A stretch of DNA of 64,000 bases from G020348385 sp964410125. GTDB taxonomy: Bacteria > Acidobacteriota > Aminicenantia > Aminicenantales > Aminicenantaceae. How positions within the stretch are numbered: the stretch's first letter is position 1; every line of letters begins with the position of its first letter. The stretch covers positions 55,846-119,845 of the forward strand of contig CAYPGQ010000002.1 of assembly GCA_964410125.1 (NCBI GenBank), written 5' to 3'. Under the pieces are notes generated by a model, which saw only the letters and a list, made by a program, of their open reading frames with translations, did not search any database and was not told where the DNA came from. Position numbers and translations under genes: made by a program. Positions 16,968-26,104 of the stretch are shown here, piece by piece.

Positions 16968-19900
16968 AAAAAGTGATCCTATTGGGAAGCGGTGCGCTCA
17001 AGATCGGGCAGGCCGGGGAGTTTGACTATTCGGGGAGCCAGGCTATAAAAGCCTTAAAGGAAGAGGGGATAAGCGTCATTCTGGTCAATCCCAACATTGC
17101 CACCATACAGACATCAGAAGCCCTAGCCGATAAAATCTATTTTCTTCCTGTTACCCCGCATTTTGTGGAAAAAGTCATCGAAAAAGAGAATCCTGACGGA
17201 ATTTTGCTCGGATTTGGGGGCCAAACCGCGCTGAATTGTGGTGTGGAATTGCATAAAAATGGAGTATTCAAAAAATATAAGGTGGAGGTCCTTGGGACAT
17301 CGATCAAAGCCATCATGGACAGCGAGGACCGGGAAAAATTTGTCAAGAAGTTGACAGAGATCAACCTGAAAGTTCCTCGAAGCATTGCTGTCACTTCTGT
17401 CCAGGAGGCTGTCGATGCCGCAGAAAAGGTAGGGTATCCTGTCATGGCTCGCGTGGCCTATGCCCTTGGAGGTCTCGGCTCAGGTATTTCTTTAGGAAAG
17501 AAGGAGCTTACCGAGGCAGCCCAGAAGGCTTTTGCCTTCATCGACCAGATCCTGATTGAGGAATACCTGGAAGGCTGGAAAGAGGTTGAGTACGAGGTTG
17601 TTCGGGACAAATTCGATAACTGCATCACGGTCTGCAACATGGAAAATTTTGATCCGATGGGCATCCATACCGGGGAGAGCATCGTCATTGCCCCTTCCCA
17701 GACCCTGTCCAATCAGGAGTATCACAAACTCCGGGATATCTCCATCAAAGTTATCAGGCATCTGGGCATTGTAGGGGAATGTAACATCCAGTTTGCCTCG
17801 GACAGACACAGCGATGACTATCGCATCATCGAGGTCAATCCCAGGCTTTCTAGGTCCAGCGCTTTAGCATCCAAGGCCACCGGATATCCGTTGGCTTTTA
17901 TCGCGGCAAAACTCGCTTTGGGATATTCCCTGGCAGATCTGCCCAATACCGTCACGAAACGGACCATGGCCTGTTTTGAACCCGCCCTCGACTATGTGGT
18001 GGTGAAAATTCCTCGATGGGATCTGACCAAGTTCAAGAGAGCGAGCAAAAAGATCGGGAGCGAGATGAAGAGTGTGGGGGAGGTCATGTCCATTGGCCGG
18101 ACTTTTGAAGAGGCCCTGCAAAAAGCCATCAGGATGCTGCAAGTGGGGATGTATGGGATTGTCTGTAACGACATCTTTTTCGCTGATTTAAAGGCCGAGC
18201 TCAAAAACCCGACCGATCGGCGGATTTTTGCCATCGCTGAGGCAATAGAAAATTTTTCTATCGAAGAGATCCATGCCTTGACCAATATCGACCGTTGGTT
18301 CTTGTTTAAAATCAAGAACATCGTGGACCTGGAAAAAGAGATACAAAAGCAAAATTTCCAGGATTTTTCCAAAGAGTCGTTGATCAGAGCCAAGCAGCTC
18401 GGTTTTTCGGATAAACAGATCGGAATTCTGTTAGAAAAGGAGGAGTTGGATATTCGAAAAATGAGGGCAAAACACCGTGTTCTGCCTTTCATTAAACAAA
18501 TAGATACGCTGGCAGCGGAATATCCGGCTCAGACGAATTACCTGTATCTCACTTACAATGGATCAGAAGACGATGTGGATTTTTCGGATACCAACCAAGT
18601 CATCGTGTTGGGTTCTGGATCTTACCGGATAGGCTCGTCGGTGGAGTTCGATTGGTGTTGTGTAAACGCTGTTCTCACGCTCAGGGACTTGGGCTATAAA
18701 ACGATCATGATCAATTACAATCCTGAGACTGTAAGCACAGATTATGACATCTGCGACAAATTGTATTTTGACGAGTTGAGTTTCGAGACAGTGACCGATA
18801 TTTACGAGAAAGAATTACCGGAAGGGCTCATTATTTCTATGGGTGGGCAGATCCCGAACAACCTGGCCATGAAATGCCATCAATATGGATTGACTATCCT
18901 TGGGACATCTCCGCAGAACATAGATGGAGCCGAAAACAGGCACAAGTTTTCTGCTCTTTTGGACGATTTGAGAATCGACCAACCGGAATGGAAAGAACTG
19001 ACTAATATAGAAGCCGCAAAGTCTTTTGCCAACAGCGTGGGTTATCCTGTCATGGTGAGACCGAGCTATGTTCTTAGTGGGGCCGCCATGTCCGTGGCGT
19101 TGAATGATGGGGAGCTTGACCGCTATCTAGAGGAGGCATCCCGCGTCAGTCCCGAGTATCCTGTGGTCATAAGCAAGTTTATCGAAAACGCCAAGGAGAT
19201 AGAGATTGATGCGGTGGCCAAAAAAGGGGAATTGTTCGTGTATGCCATTTGCGAGCATGTCGAAAATGCAGGGGTCCATTCAGGGGATGCCACCATGGTT
19301 CTACCTCCACAGAGGACTTATCTCGAAACGACTCGGCGGATGAAAAAGATCGCCCGGCAGATAGCCGATTCCTTGCAAATCAACGGGCCGTTCAACATCC
19401 AGTTTATAGCCAAGGATAATGAGGTCAAGGTTATCGAGTGCAATTTGCGGGCTTCCCGCTCCTTCCCGTTTGTCTCTAAGATTTTCAAGTTGAATTTTAT
19501 CGATTTGGCCACCAAAATCATCATGGGAATCGATGTGCCGAGGATAGACAAATCCTGTTTCGAGCTGGATTATGTGGGAGTGAAAGCTCCTCAGTTTTCA
19601 TTCACGAGGATAAAAGGAGCAGATCCGATATTGAGTGTGGAAATGGCATCTACGGGAGAAGTGGCTTGTTTAGGCGACAGTTTTGAAGAAGCTTTTTTAA
19701 AAGCTCTCCTCTCGGTCGGATTCCGCTTCCCCAAAAAAAACATCATGTTGTCCACAGGTCCGTTCGAGAGTAAATCCAAGTTTTTGCCGCAGGCTAAAAG
19801 GCTCCTAGATCTTGGGTTTCAACTCTTTGCCACACGGGGGACCGCAGATTTTATGAAGTATCACGGCATTCCTTCTCAGGTTCTTTCCTGGCCACTTGAA

Positions 19901-20134
19901 AAAAAAGAACCTAATGCGCTGACCTATATCCAGGAGCTTAAGCTGGACCTTATCATCAATATACCCAAAAGTTTCGAGGAAGAAGAACTCACCAATGATT
20001 ATATCCTGAGAAGAAAAGCTGTGGACTTCAACATCCCACTGATAACGAACTTGCAGCTTGCCGAGCGGTTCATCGATGCTATGTCTAGGATGGGGCTTGA
20101 TGAGTTGAGCATAAAACCCTGGGACGAATACTGA
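16964..20134 (+). CDS. carB: Carbamoyl-phosphate synthase large subunit
   Basis: 1,056 residues with the duplicated CarB layout: GSGALKIGQAGEFDYSGSQA at the start, two ATP-grasp halves (the first with GGLGSGI, the second opening around GSGSYRIGSSVEFDWC), the oligomerisation domain between them, and a C-terminal MGS-like allosteric domain (LSTGPFESKSKFLPQAKRLL). The length matches the full-size bacterial enzyme. It is translationally coupled to carA. Confidence 0.96.
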   Translation: MKKVILLGSGALKIGQAGEFDYSGSQAIKALKEEGISVILVNPNIATIQTSEALADKIYFLPVTPHFVEKVIEKENPDGILLGFGGQTALNCGVELHKNGVFKKYKVEVLGTSIKAIMDSEDREKFVKKLTEINLKVPRSIAVTSVQEAVDAAEKVGYPVMARVAYALGGLGSGISLGKKELTEAAQKAFAFIDQILIEEYLEGWKEVEYEVVRDKFDNCITVCNMENFDPMGIHTGESIVIAPSQTLSNQEYHKLRDISIKVIRHLGIVGECNIQFASDRHSDDYRIIEVNPRLSRSSALASKATGYPLAFIAAKLALGYSLADLPNTVTKRTMACFEPALDYVVVKIPRWDLTKFKRASKKIGSEMKSVGEVMSIGRTFEEALQKAIRMLQVGMYGIVCNDIFFADLKAELKNPTDRRIFAIAEAIENFSIEEIHALTNIDRWFLFKIKNIVDLEKEIQKQNFQDFSKESLIRAKQLGFSDKQIGILLEKEELDIRKMRAKHRVLPFIKQIDTLAAEYPAQTNYLYLTYNGSEDDVDFSDTNQVIVLGSGSYRIGSSVEFDWCCVNAVLTLRDLGYKTIMINYNPETVSTDYDICDKLYFDELSFETVTDIYEKELPEGLIISMGGQIPNNLAMKCHQYGLTILGTSPQNIDGAENRHKFSALLDDLRIDQPEWKELTNIEAAKSFANSVGYPVMVRPSYVLSGAAMSVALNDGELDRYLEEASRVSPEYPVVISKFIENAKEIEIDAVAKKGELFVYAICEHVENAGVHSGDATMVLPPQRTYLETTRRMKKIARQIADSLQINGPFNIQFIAKDNEVKVIECNLRASRSFPFVSKIFKLNFIDLATKIIMGIDVPRIDKSCFELDYVGVKAPQFSFTRIKGADPILSVEMASTGEVACLGDSFEEAFLKALLSVGFRFPKKNIMLSTGPFESKSKFLPQAKRLLDLGFQLFATRGTADFMKYHGIPSQVLSWPLEKKEPNALTYIQELKLDLIINIPKSFEEEELTNDYILRRKAVDFNIPLITNLQLAERFIDAMSRMGLDELSIKPWDEY

Positions 20135-20173
20135 CATTTAAATCTTCAACAATTTTTCCCGATATTTTTAGGA

Positions 20174-20202
20174 TTGACAGAATCTATGTAATATGTAAGA
20201 AT
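20174..20202 (+). promoter_or_regulatory. Predicted promoter for the triple-YHS gene
   Basis: TTGACA (20174-20179) is consensus. The -10 is weaker: TAAGAAT from 20196 or an overlapping AT-rich hexamer. CGGAGG precedes the ATG at 20236. Confidence 0.4.
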
Positions 20203-20235
20203 AATAAGAATTAGAATAGTAATACGGAGGTAATC

Positions 20236-20841
20236 ATGACACGTTTTGCAAAAATTTTACTGATTCTTTCTGTAGTTGCGTTTGTGTTTGCTTTGTCTTC
20301 TTACGCCCAGCAGCAAGCTGATGAAATGGTGAAGTGTGCCGTCAGCGGTGAGAAGATGAAAAAGTCTGAGGCGAAAGACAGTCTTGAGTACAAAGGGGAA
20401 ACCTATTATTTTTGTTGTGATAATTGCATCGAATCCTTCAAGAAAAATCCAGAAAAGTACATCAACCAGGAAGGGCATGAAGGATATGAGCATGCTCATC
20501 AACATGGCGAAGAGCACGCAAACGAGCACGGAGAAGATACTGCTGTCGATCCTGTGTGTGGAATGCAGGTCAAAAAATCAGAGGCAAAAGCCACATACGA
20601 ATATAACGGGAAAACATATTATTTCTGCATGGAAGGCTGCAAGGAAAAATTCGTGAAGGAACCGGCCAAATATGTCAACGCTGATGAGAATAAAGTCACG
20701 TGTCCTGTCAGCGGAAGCACTTTTAATAAATCTGATGCTTTCGGATCTATGGAATACAACGAGAAGACCTATTATTTCTGCTGTGCGGGATGCAAAGAAA
20801 AATTTGAAAAAGATCCCGAAAAATACACAAAGAAAGACTGA
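20236..20841 (+). CDS. Exported protein with three YHS metal-binding domains
   Basis: 201 residues: a Sec signal peptide (cleavage near SSYAQQ, residues 22-26), then three tandem YHS domains. Cysteines are at 34/60/61/64, 108/131/135 and 156/182/183/186, each domain showing ETYYFCC-NC, KTYYFCMEGC or KTYYFCCAGC. A His/Glu-rich linker (residues 81-99, six His) joins the first and second domains. Single YHS domains occur in CopA relatives and heavy-metal chaperones, so a periplasmic copper or other soft-metal binder is likely. The gene stands alone about 5 kb from the csoR-copA locus. Confidence 0.8.
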   Translation: MTRFAKILLILSVVAFVFALSSYAQQQADEMVKCAVSGEKMKKSEAKDSLEYKGETYYFCCDNCIESFKKNPEKYINQEGHEGYEHAHQHGEEHANEHGEDTAVDPVCGMQVKKSEAKATYEYNGKTYYFCMEGCKEKFVKEPAKYVNADENKVTCPVSGSTFNKSDAFGSMEYNEKTYYFCCAGCKEKFEKDPEKYTKKD

Positions 20842-20846
20842 ATAAT

Positions 20847-21848
20847 TCAGGAAAGAAATTTTTTTTCCTTTAGCCAATCATCATTATAAATCGAACTCAA
20901 ATACCGGGTTCCCGAATCTGCGAATATTGTGACGATCCGGGCTGGCCGATCGATTTTTTTTGCCAACTCAAGGGTTCCCCATAAGGCCGCTCCGCTCGAG
21001 CCTCCGGCCAAGATGGCCTCTTTATCCGCCAATTCTCTGGTCATTCGAAAGGCTGTCTTATCCGTTATCTTGTAGATGTCATCGATTAAGTCGAAGTCGA
21101 CACACCCGATCAGAAATTCATCCCCCAAACCCTCGAGGAAATACGGAGAAGGTGGGATGAGTTTTTTTGTGTGGAAATAATCATAAAATATCGAACCCAC
21201 CGGATCCACTGCGATGACTTTGATATTAGTGTCTTTTTCTTTGAGATATTTGGCGGCTCCGCATATCGTGCCCCCAGTACCTAGCCCGGCCACAAAATAG
21301 TCGATTTTCCCCTCCATCTGATCCCAAATCTCGGGGCCGGTTGTGTGATAATGCGATTCGTTGTTTTCTCTGTTATTGTGCTGGTCGAAATAATACCCGC
21401 CTTGAGTTTCTTGCACGATGTGCGGCGTGATATTGTTATAGCTGTCAGGGGAGTCCGGCGATATGGTATGGTCGATTAAAACAAGCTCCACGTTCATGGC
21501 TCTGAGGAATTTAATTTTTTCCATACTGAGACTGTCACGCACGATCATCTTCACTTTGTATCCTTTGACCGAGCAGACCATTGCTAATCCTAAGGCAGTG
21601 TTTCCCGATGAATTGTCTATGATAGTATCTCCGGGTTTTATTCTGCCCTCCTTTTCTGCTTTTTCGATCATGTAATAGGCAATCCGATCCTTCACGCTTC
21701 CCATCGGATTGAAGTATTCCAGTTTGGCAAAAATGTCCGATTTGACGGCCTGCGTGGTCTCCTTCAGTCGAATGAGAGGTGTGTTGCCTATGCCATCGAG
21801 GATATTTTTGTAAATGAATTTGGGCGGATCTGCGATTTTGTCATTCAT
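20847..21848 (-). CDS. PLP-dependent cysteine synthase / cystathionine beta-synthase family protein
   Basis: A fold-type II PLP enzyme, 333 residues. Seen are IGNTPLIRL, the PLP-lysine in NPMGSVKDRIAYYMIE, the substrate loop SSGNTALGLA, the phosphate-binding GLGTGGTI, and the C-terminal GGSSGAALWG. The NPMGSVKDRIAYYM text is closer to cystathionine beta-synthase than to classic CysK. There is no C-terminal CBS pair or heme segment. It could make cysteine from O-acetylserine or cystathionine from homocysteine. It converges on the YHS gene with a 5-base gap. Confidence 0.85.
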   Translation of the reverse strand: MNDKIADPPKFIYKNILDGIGNTPLIRLKETTQAVKSDIFAKLEYFNPMGSVKDRIAYYMIEKAEKEGRIKPGDTIIDNSSGNTALGLAMVCSVKGYKVKMIVRDSLSMEKIKFLRAMNVELVLIDHTISPDSPDSYNNITPHIVQETQGGYYFDQHNNRENNESHYHTTGPEIWDQMEGKIDYFVAGLGTGGTICGAAKYLKEKDTNIKVIAVDPVGSIFYDYFHTKKLIPPSPYFLEGLGDEFLIGCVDFDLIDDIYKITDKTAFRMTRELADKEAILAGGSSGAALWGTLELAKKIDRPARIVTIFADSGTRYLSSIYNDDWLKEKKFLS

Positions 21849-21945
21849 TTTTGCCTCAGGTGCTTGTTTCTTTGATAGTAAGAATCAAGGTTATAACATC
21901 GAAGGCATGTTCTGTCAATTTATCACGGAAATAGAGATGCTTCTG

Positions 21946-21975
21946 TTGTCGAGGTAGTGAGTAATTTGGTATGCT
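21946..21975 (+). promoter_or_regulatory. Possible promoter for mnmA
   Basis: TTGTCG (21946-21951), 18-base spacer, TATGCT (21970-21975), close to the mnmA ATG at 21993. The match is moderate and the implied leader very short. Confidence 0.3.
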
Positions 21976-21992
21976 GAATGAGCAGGAATTAG

Positions 21993-23081
21993 ATGAGAAA
22001 AAAAAGAGTCCTGGTGGCTATGAGCGGCGGGGTGGATTCTTCTGTCGCCGCTGCGCTCCTTAAAGAGCAAGGTTTGGAGGTTATCGGAATCACGATGGAT
22101 ATTTATCCTCTGCCCAAACAGGACTGTGACAGTCCTCGCTCTTGTTGCGGTCGGGGCGCTATCGCTGATGCTAACCGTGTGGCAGCCCAGCTAAAAATAC
22201 CCCACTACGTCATAAACTTGAGGAAATCTTTTCAACGATGGGTTGTCGATAATTTTTGTGAAGAATATGCCAGAGGGAGAACTCCGAATCCCTGTATCCG
22301 CTGTAATCAGTATATAAAGTTTGATGTTTTGTGGAAGAGAGCCAAAAAAATGGGAGCAGATTATATTGCGACCGGACACCATGCCAACATCTTTTTTGAC
22401 GAGAATTCCGCAAGGTTTCATTTGAAAAAAGGGAGGGACTTGCAAAAGGATCAATCCTATTTTTTGTACACGATGACCCAAGACCAGCTTGCCCAGACTC
22501 TAATGCCCATCGGCCATTTCACCAAACAGGAGGTCCGGAGGAAAGCCAAAGAGCTGGGGCTTGCCGTGTTTCAAAGACCGGAGAGTCAAGAGATTTGTTT
22601 TATCCCGGATGATGATTACACACGTTTTCTCGAACAAAAGGTCCCTGAGGTTTTTCAACCTGGGCCGATCGTTGACACTGAAGATCGTGTCTTGGGTCAT
22701 CACAGAGGAATCCTCCATTTTACGATCGGCCAGCGAAGGGGATTGGGAATTGCTGCACCCCATCCCCTATATGTTCTGGAGATCCACCCAGAAAGCCACA
22801 AAATAGTTGTGGGAGAAAATAAGCACCTGTACAAAAAAAGTGTGGTTGTTTCACAGCTGAACTTTATCCCTCGATCGGACCTGAGCGATTCGACATCTGT
22901 GACGGCTAAAATCAGATATAAGCACAAGCAAGCCGGAGCCTTGCTTTCCCCTTTAGAAAAAAACAGGGCTCGTTTAAAGTTTGACACCCCCCAACGAGCA
23001 GTGACGCCTGGGCAGTCTGCCGTGTTTTATGATAATGAACTTGTATGGGGGGGAGGGATAATTGAAAGGACAGAAGCCTAG
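21993..23081 (+). CDS. mnmA: tRNA-specific 2-thiouridylase MnmA
   Basis: MnmA adds the 2-thio group to U34 of certain tRNAs. The 362 residues have the PP-loop MSGGVDSSVAA near residue 10, the catalytic cysteine in PNPCIRCNQYIKF, ATGHHANI, the second cysteine in ESQEICFIPDDDY, and the beta-barrel GQRRGLGIAAPHPLYV. The length is normal. It converges with the histidine kinase gene with a 4-base overlap. Confidence 0.95.
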   Translation: MRKKRVLVAMSGGVDSSVAAALLKEQGLEVIGITMDIYPLPKQDCDSPRSCCGRGAIADANRVAAQLKIPHYVINLRKSFQRWVVDNFCEEYARGRTPNPCIRCNQYIKFDVLWKRAKKMGADYIATGHHANIFFDENSARFHLKKGRDLQKDQSYFLYTMTQDQLAQTLMPIGHFTKQEVRRKAKELGLAVFQRPESQEICFIPDDDYTRFLEQKVPEVFQPGPIVDTEDRVLGHHRGILHFTIGQRRGLGIAAPHPLYVLEIHPESHKIVVGENKHLYKKSVVVSQLNFIPRSDLSDSTSVTAKIRYKHKQAGALLSPLEKNRARLKFDTPQRAVTPGQSAVFYDNELVWGGGIIERTEA

Positions 23082-25258
23082 CGTTTTGCGTTTAGTTGCT
23101 TGTCCGCATTATCGAATGTGATTTTGAAGGTTGCGCCAGGTTTTCTTTTGATATTGATCCTGCCGTTCAACTGCGAAACCAATGTCGTCACAAGTTGTAA
23201 TCCAAAGGAATCAGCCGTTTCGATATCCAGGTCTGAGGGAAGGCCAACTCCATTATCCTTGACAAGCAGTGTGACTCTCCCATCATCGGCCGTTAGCTGG
23301 ATGTTTATTTCTCCTTTTTTTGTTTTCATATTGTCGGTTCCCTTAACCTGAGGAAAAGCATATTTGAGGGAGTTGGAGACCAGTTCGTTTATGATCAGGC
23401 CACACGGGATGGCTTTATTGATGTCGAGAGAAACATCCTGGACATCGGTGTTCAAAACCACTGATTCTGGATCTATCCTGTAGGATTGAAAAAGATAAGT
23501 GGCAAGATTCTGGATATAATGAGAAAAATCGATTCTTGCCAAGTCCGCTGACTGGTAAAGCCTTTCATGGATCAATGACATGGACCTGATGCGGTCTTGA
23601 CTTTCTTTGAACATCTCGAGGATTTCTTGGCTTTTGATCCGGCTGGATTGGAAGTTAAGCAAAGATGAGATTACCTGCATGTTGTTTTTAACCCTGTGAT
23701 GGATTTCTTTGAGAAGCACTTCTTTTTCTTTTAGTGAGGCATTGAGCTGTTCTTCTACTCGCTTGCGTTCCAGAGCATTGGCGAGGATGTCTCCGACCAT
23801 TCGGAGGAGAACGATGATGTCGACCGACCAGGTTTTATCCTCCTGCTGAGATTCCAATCCCACAAACCCAAAAGTCTTTCCGCCGCAGGCAATCGGAACA
23901 TGGATCAGAGATATGCTCCCACGGGTTTCCAGGTTTTCCAAGAAAGGTCCGGCATTTGGGGGAATTTCGGATTTGTCCGTGATATAGATGGTTTCGCGAC
24001 TTTCTATCTCGGCTGTGTGCCATTTGTAATTCCTGGTCCAAAGACTTTGGTTCGATTGGAGAAGCGGAGTGGCTGTATTACTGCACCATTCGTGAGTCAT
24101 ATTCATTTGCTGTTTATCTGGGCTGTATTGGACAACGTAGCTATGGCCAACAGCTGAGAATTCCCCTATCGATTGAAGGGCTTTGCTTATTTCGCTGTTG
24201 ATTTTTTCAGAGGGGAGATTGATAAAATTTGTCGAAATGGCCGTGACGAGTTTTTCAAATTCTGAACGAGCTTCTAATTTTTTTGCGACTTCCTTTCGCT
24301 CGGTGATGTCTATGAATGATAAAATCGTGCTCAAGGGTTTGTCCACATTGTCTTTGACCATGCTGGCTGAAATCTGGACATCGAACTGAGATTCATCTTT
24401 TCTTTTGGCCTTGGACTCGCCGATAAATTTTCCTTTTTCTCTTATGGCATCCAGAATATCCAGAGCCTTGTGTTCGTCCTGCCAAAATTCCACAAAGTGT
24501 CTTCCCATGGCATTGCTTTCTTGATAGCCCCACATTTTCAGGAATGCGGGATTCACGTATGTCAGTTTCCCTTTTGGTTCGGCAAGAGCTATAGCGTTTA
24601 TTGTGGAATCCACGGCCAGATTCTTGATCATAAGCTCTTTCTCAGCAATTTTGCGCTCTGTTATATCCCGGATTATGCCCAGGGCATTCCATTTGTTTTG
24701 GATGTTCACCGAGGATAAGGAAATTTCTATCGGAATTTCATCTCCACCCTTTCTGATCCCGGAGAGTTCGATCGTTTCGCCGATTATAGGTGCGTAGCCT
24801 GTTGATCGAAATCGTTTAAATCCAGAATCGAAGGCTTCATAATATTTTTCTGGTATGAGAAACTTGAGGTCTCTGCCGATAACATCCTTTCTTCGGTACC
24901 GGAATATAATTTCAGCGGCTTCGTTCCAATAGGATATATTTCCATCATGGTCTGTCATGATGATGGCATCTTTGGCCGAAGCCCCGATGCCCCGGAATTT
25001 TTCTTCGCTCTCGCGCAATTCTTCGGCCGTTTTTTTGCTTTTCCCAAGGATGTTGGCCATGAGTATGCCGAATAGGATGAAAAATCCGAGGACAGTCAAC
25101 CGCAGGTAGACAGCTGTTTTTGGAACATTTGTTAACAAAAATCCCACGAAACTGCCTCCCCCATAAAGGAGGGTTGTATAAGCGATAAAAGAATCTATCA
25201 GCCAAAAAAGCACTCCGAATCCAAGGGATGCCGCTATGACCTTCTGTTTAATTTTCAT
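23078..25258 (-). CDS. Membrane sensor histidine kinase, PAS-PAS-GAF-HisKA_2-HATPase
   Basis: 726 residues. Two hydrophobic helices lie at about 10-30 and 48-67. Two PAS domains follow (about 80-200 and 205-325, the first ending in ITERKIAEKEL), then a GAF-like domain (about 335-490). The dimerisation region KEIHHRVKNNMQVISSLLNF carries the phospho-accepting His of the HisKA_2 type. The ATPase domain has an NELVSNSLKYAFP N-box and KDNGVGLPSDLD G-box. No receiver domain or response regulator is adjacent, so it is probably an orphan kinase. The PAS domains may bind a redox or small-molecule cue. Confidence 0.88.
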   Translation of the reverse strand: MKIKQKVIAASLGFGVLFWLIDSFIAYTTLLYGGGSFVGFLLTNVPKTAVYLRLTVLGFFILFGILMANILGKSKKTAEELRESEEKFRGIGASAKDAIIMTDHDGNISYWNEAAEIIFRYRRKDVIGRDLKFLIPEKYYEAFDSGFKRFRSTGYAPIIGETIELSGIRKGGDEIPIEISLSSVNIQNKWNALGIIRDITERKIAEKELMIKNLAVDSTINAIALAEPKGKLTYVNPAFLKMWGYQESNAMGRHFVEFWQDEHKALDILDAIREKGKFIGESKAKRKDESQFDVQISASMVKDNVDKPLSTILSFIDITERKEVAKKLEARSEFEKLVTAISTNFINLPSEKINSEISKALQSIGEFSAVGHSYVVQYSPDKQQMNMTHEWCSNTATPLLQSNQSLWTRNYKWHTAEIESRETIYITDKSEIPPNAGPFLENLETRGSISLIHVPIACGGKTFGFVGLESQQEDKTWSVDIIVLLRMVGDILANALERKRVEEQLNASLKEKEVLLKEIHHRVKNNMQVISSLLNFQSSRIKSQEILEMFKESQDRIRSMSLIHERLYQSADLARIDFSHYIQNLATYLFQSYRIDPESVVLNTDVQDVSLDINKAIPCGLIINELVSNSLKYAFPQVKGTDNMKTKKGEINIQLTADDGRVTLLVKDNGVGLPSDLDIETADSFGLQLVTTLVSQLNGRINIKRKPGATFKITFDNADKQLNAKR

Positions 25259-25313
25259 GATATCCTAAGATTTTGTCGATAATATAACTCTTTTCTCGGC
25301 AATATTCAACTTC

Positions 25314-25521
25314 CCTGAATTATTCATAAAAAGTCGATGCCTTTTTTCCATTTCAAGATAATTGAAATTCCGAATACATTAATATTAAACATCGACTTTT
25401 TACCCTATGGGCGAGCCGATTTTACTACACCGGCTTCATCGTAACATGTTCGCGATAGTTCACTACAGCATCACAGGCCACTTCTTTGCCGTTGAAGCAA
25501 TCTCGACTCGTGAATAATCCA
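25314..25521 (-). repeat. Full-length copy of the CCTGRATTATT repeat family (reverse orientation)
   Basis: The element runs from CCTGAATTATTCAT at 25314 to GTGAATAATCCA at 25521. Read on the minus strand it has the same internal module as the copies at 53823 and 63754: a conserved stretch with GAAGCCG, TCGGCTCGCCC and AGGGTAAAA, followed by a hairpin arm GTCGATG...CATCGAC. It fills the gap between the histidine kinase start and the sodN end, where no gene is seen. Confidence 0.7.
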
Positions 25522-25544
25522 TATGGAGAAGAGTCGGGTTGTAA

Positions 25545-26006
25545 TTATTTGGCGAAATAGGCTTTTTTAAATTGTTCAACTGTGGATTTGAGTTTTTTTA
25601 CATTTTCTAAGTCTGTGGTTTGCTTGGTTTTCATGGAATAAACAAGAATCTGATGGCAAAAGGCTAATTTTTTAAAATATTTCTCCGCGGCTTGATTATC
25701 TTCAATATCGGCATCTTTAATCCGTTGTGTCAAAAAGTATTGGCTGATGATATGCTGGATTTCTTCAGCGTGTTTCTCTTTATTCATGATCCAGCGCACA
25801 GCCTGATTCATGTTTTGTGGCGATTCCTTGGAAAGGTGCATGATCTGTTGCATGGCTTTTTCGATTGTCTGGATATGTTCTGTAATCATCGTGAATCTCA
25901 TTTCATCGTTGTATATACCGCAGGGTACTTCGCAGTGAGAATAAATTGCCGGCCTCGTAAGGGTGAAAAGGATAAAGAACAAGATAAAAGCGACGGATTT
26001 TTTCAT
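25545..26006 (-). CDS. sodN: Nickel superoxide dismutase with Sec signal peptide
   Basis: Ni-SOD dismutates superoxide using a nickel hook at the mature N-terminus, His1-Cys2-x-x-Pro-Cys6-Gly-x-Tyr. Here HCEVPCGIY occupies residues 24-32, directly after a 23-residue Sec-like signal (lysines, a hydrophobic core, ending PAIYS). Cleavage before His24 would leave the nickel-hook histidine as residue 1 and a 130-residue mature protein, slightly longer than the classic 117. The rest is helical, as expected. Known cytosolic Ni-SODs need a dedicated protease (SodX). None is visible here, and the signal peptidase could do the job. The placement suggests periplasmic defence against oxygen. Confidence 0.85.
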   Translation of the reverse strand: MKKSVAFILFFILFTLTRPAIYSHCEVPCGIYNDEMRFTMITEHIQTIEKAMQQIMHLSKESPQNMNQAVRWIMNKEKHAEEIQHIISQYFLTQRIKDADIEDNQAAEKYFKKLAFCHQILVYSMKTKQTTDLENVKKLKSTVEQFKKAYFAK

Positions 26007-26104
26007 TTCAAACCTTCTCCATTTCTCCGGATGGTTCCATCCGAAAAGATTATATGAAAATAATGTATAAAAATTATCTTATTTTGTCGATGGATAAAAT
26101 AGAA

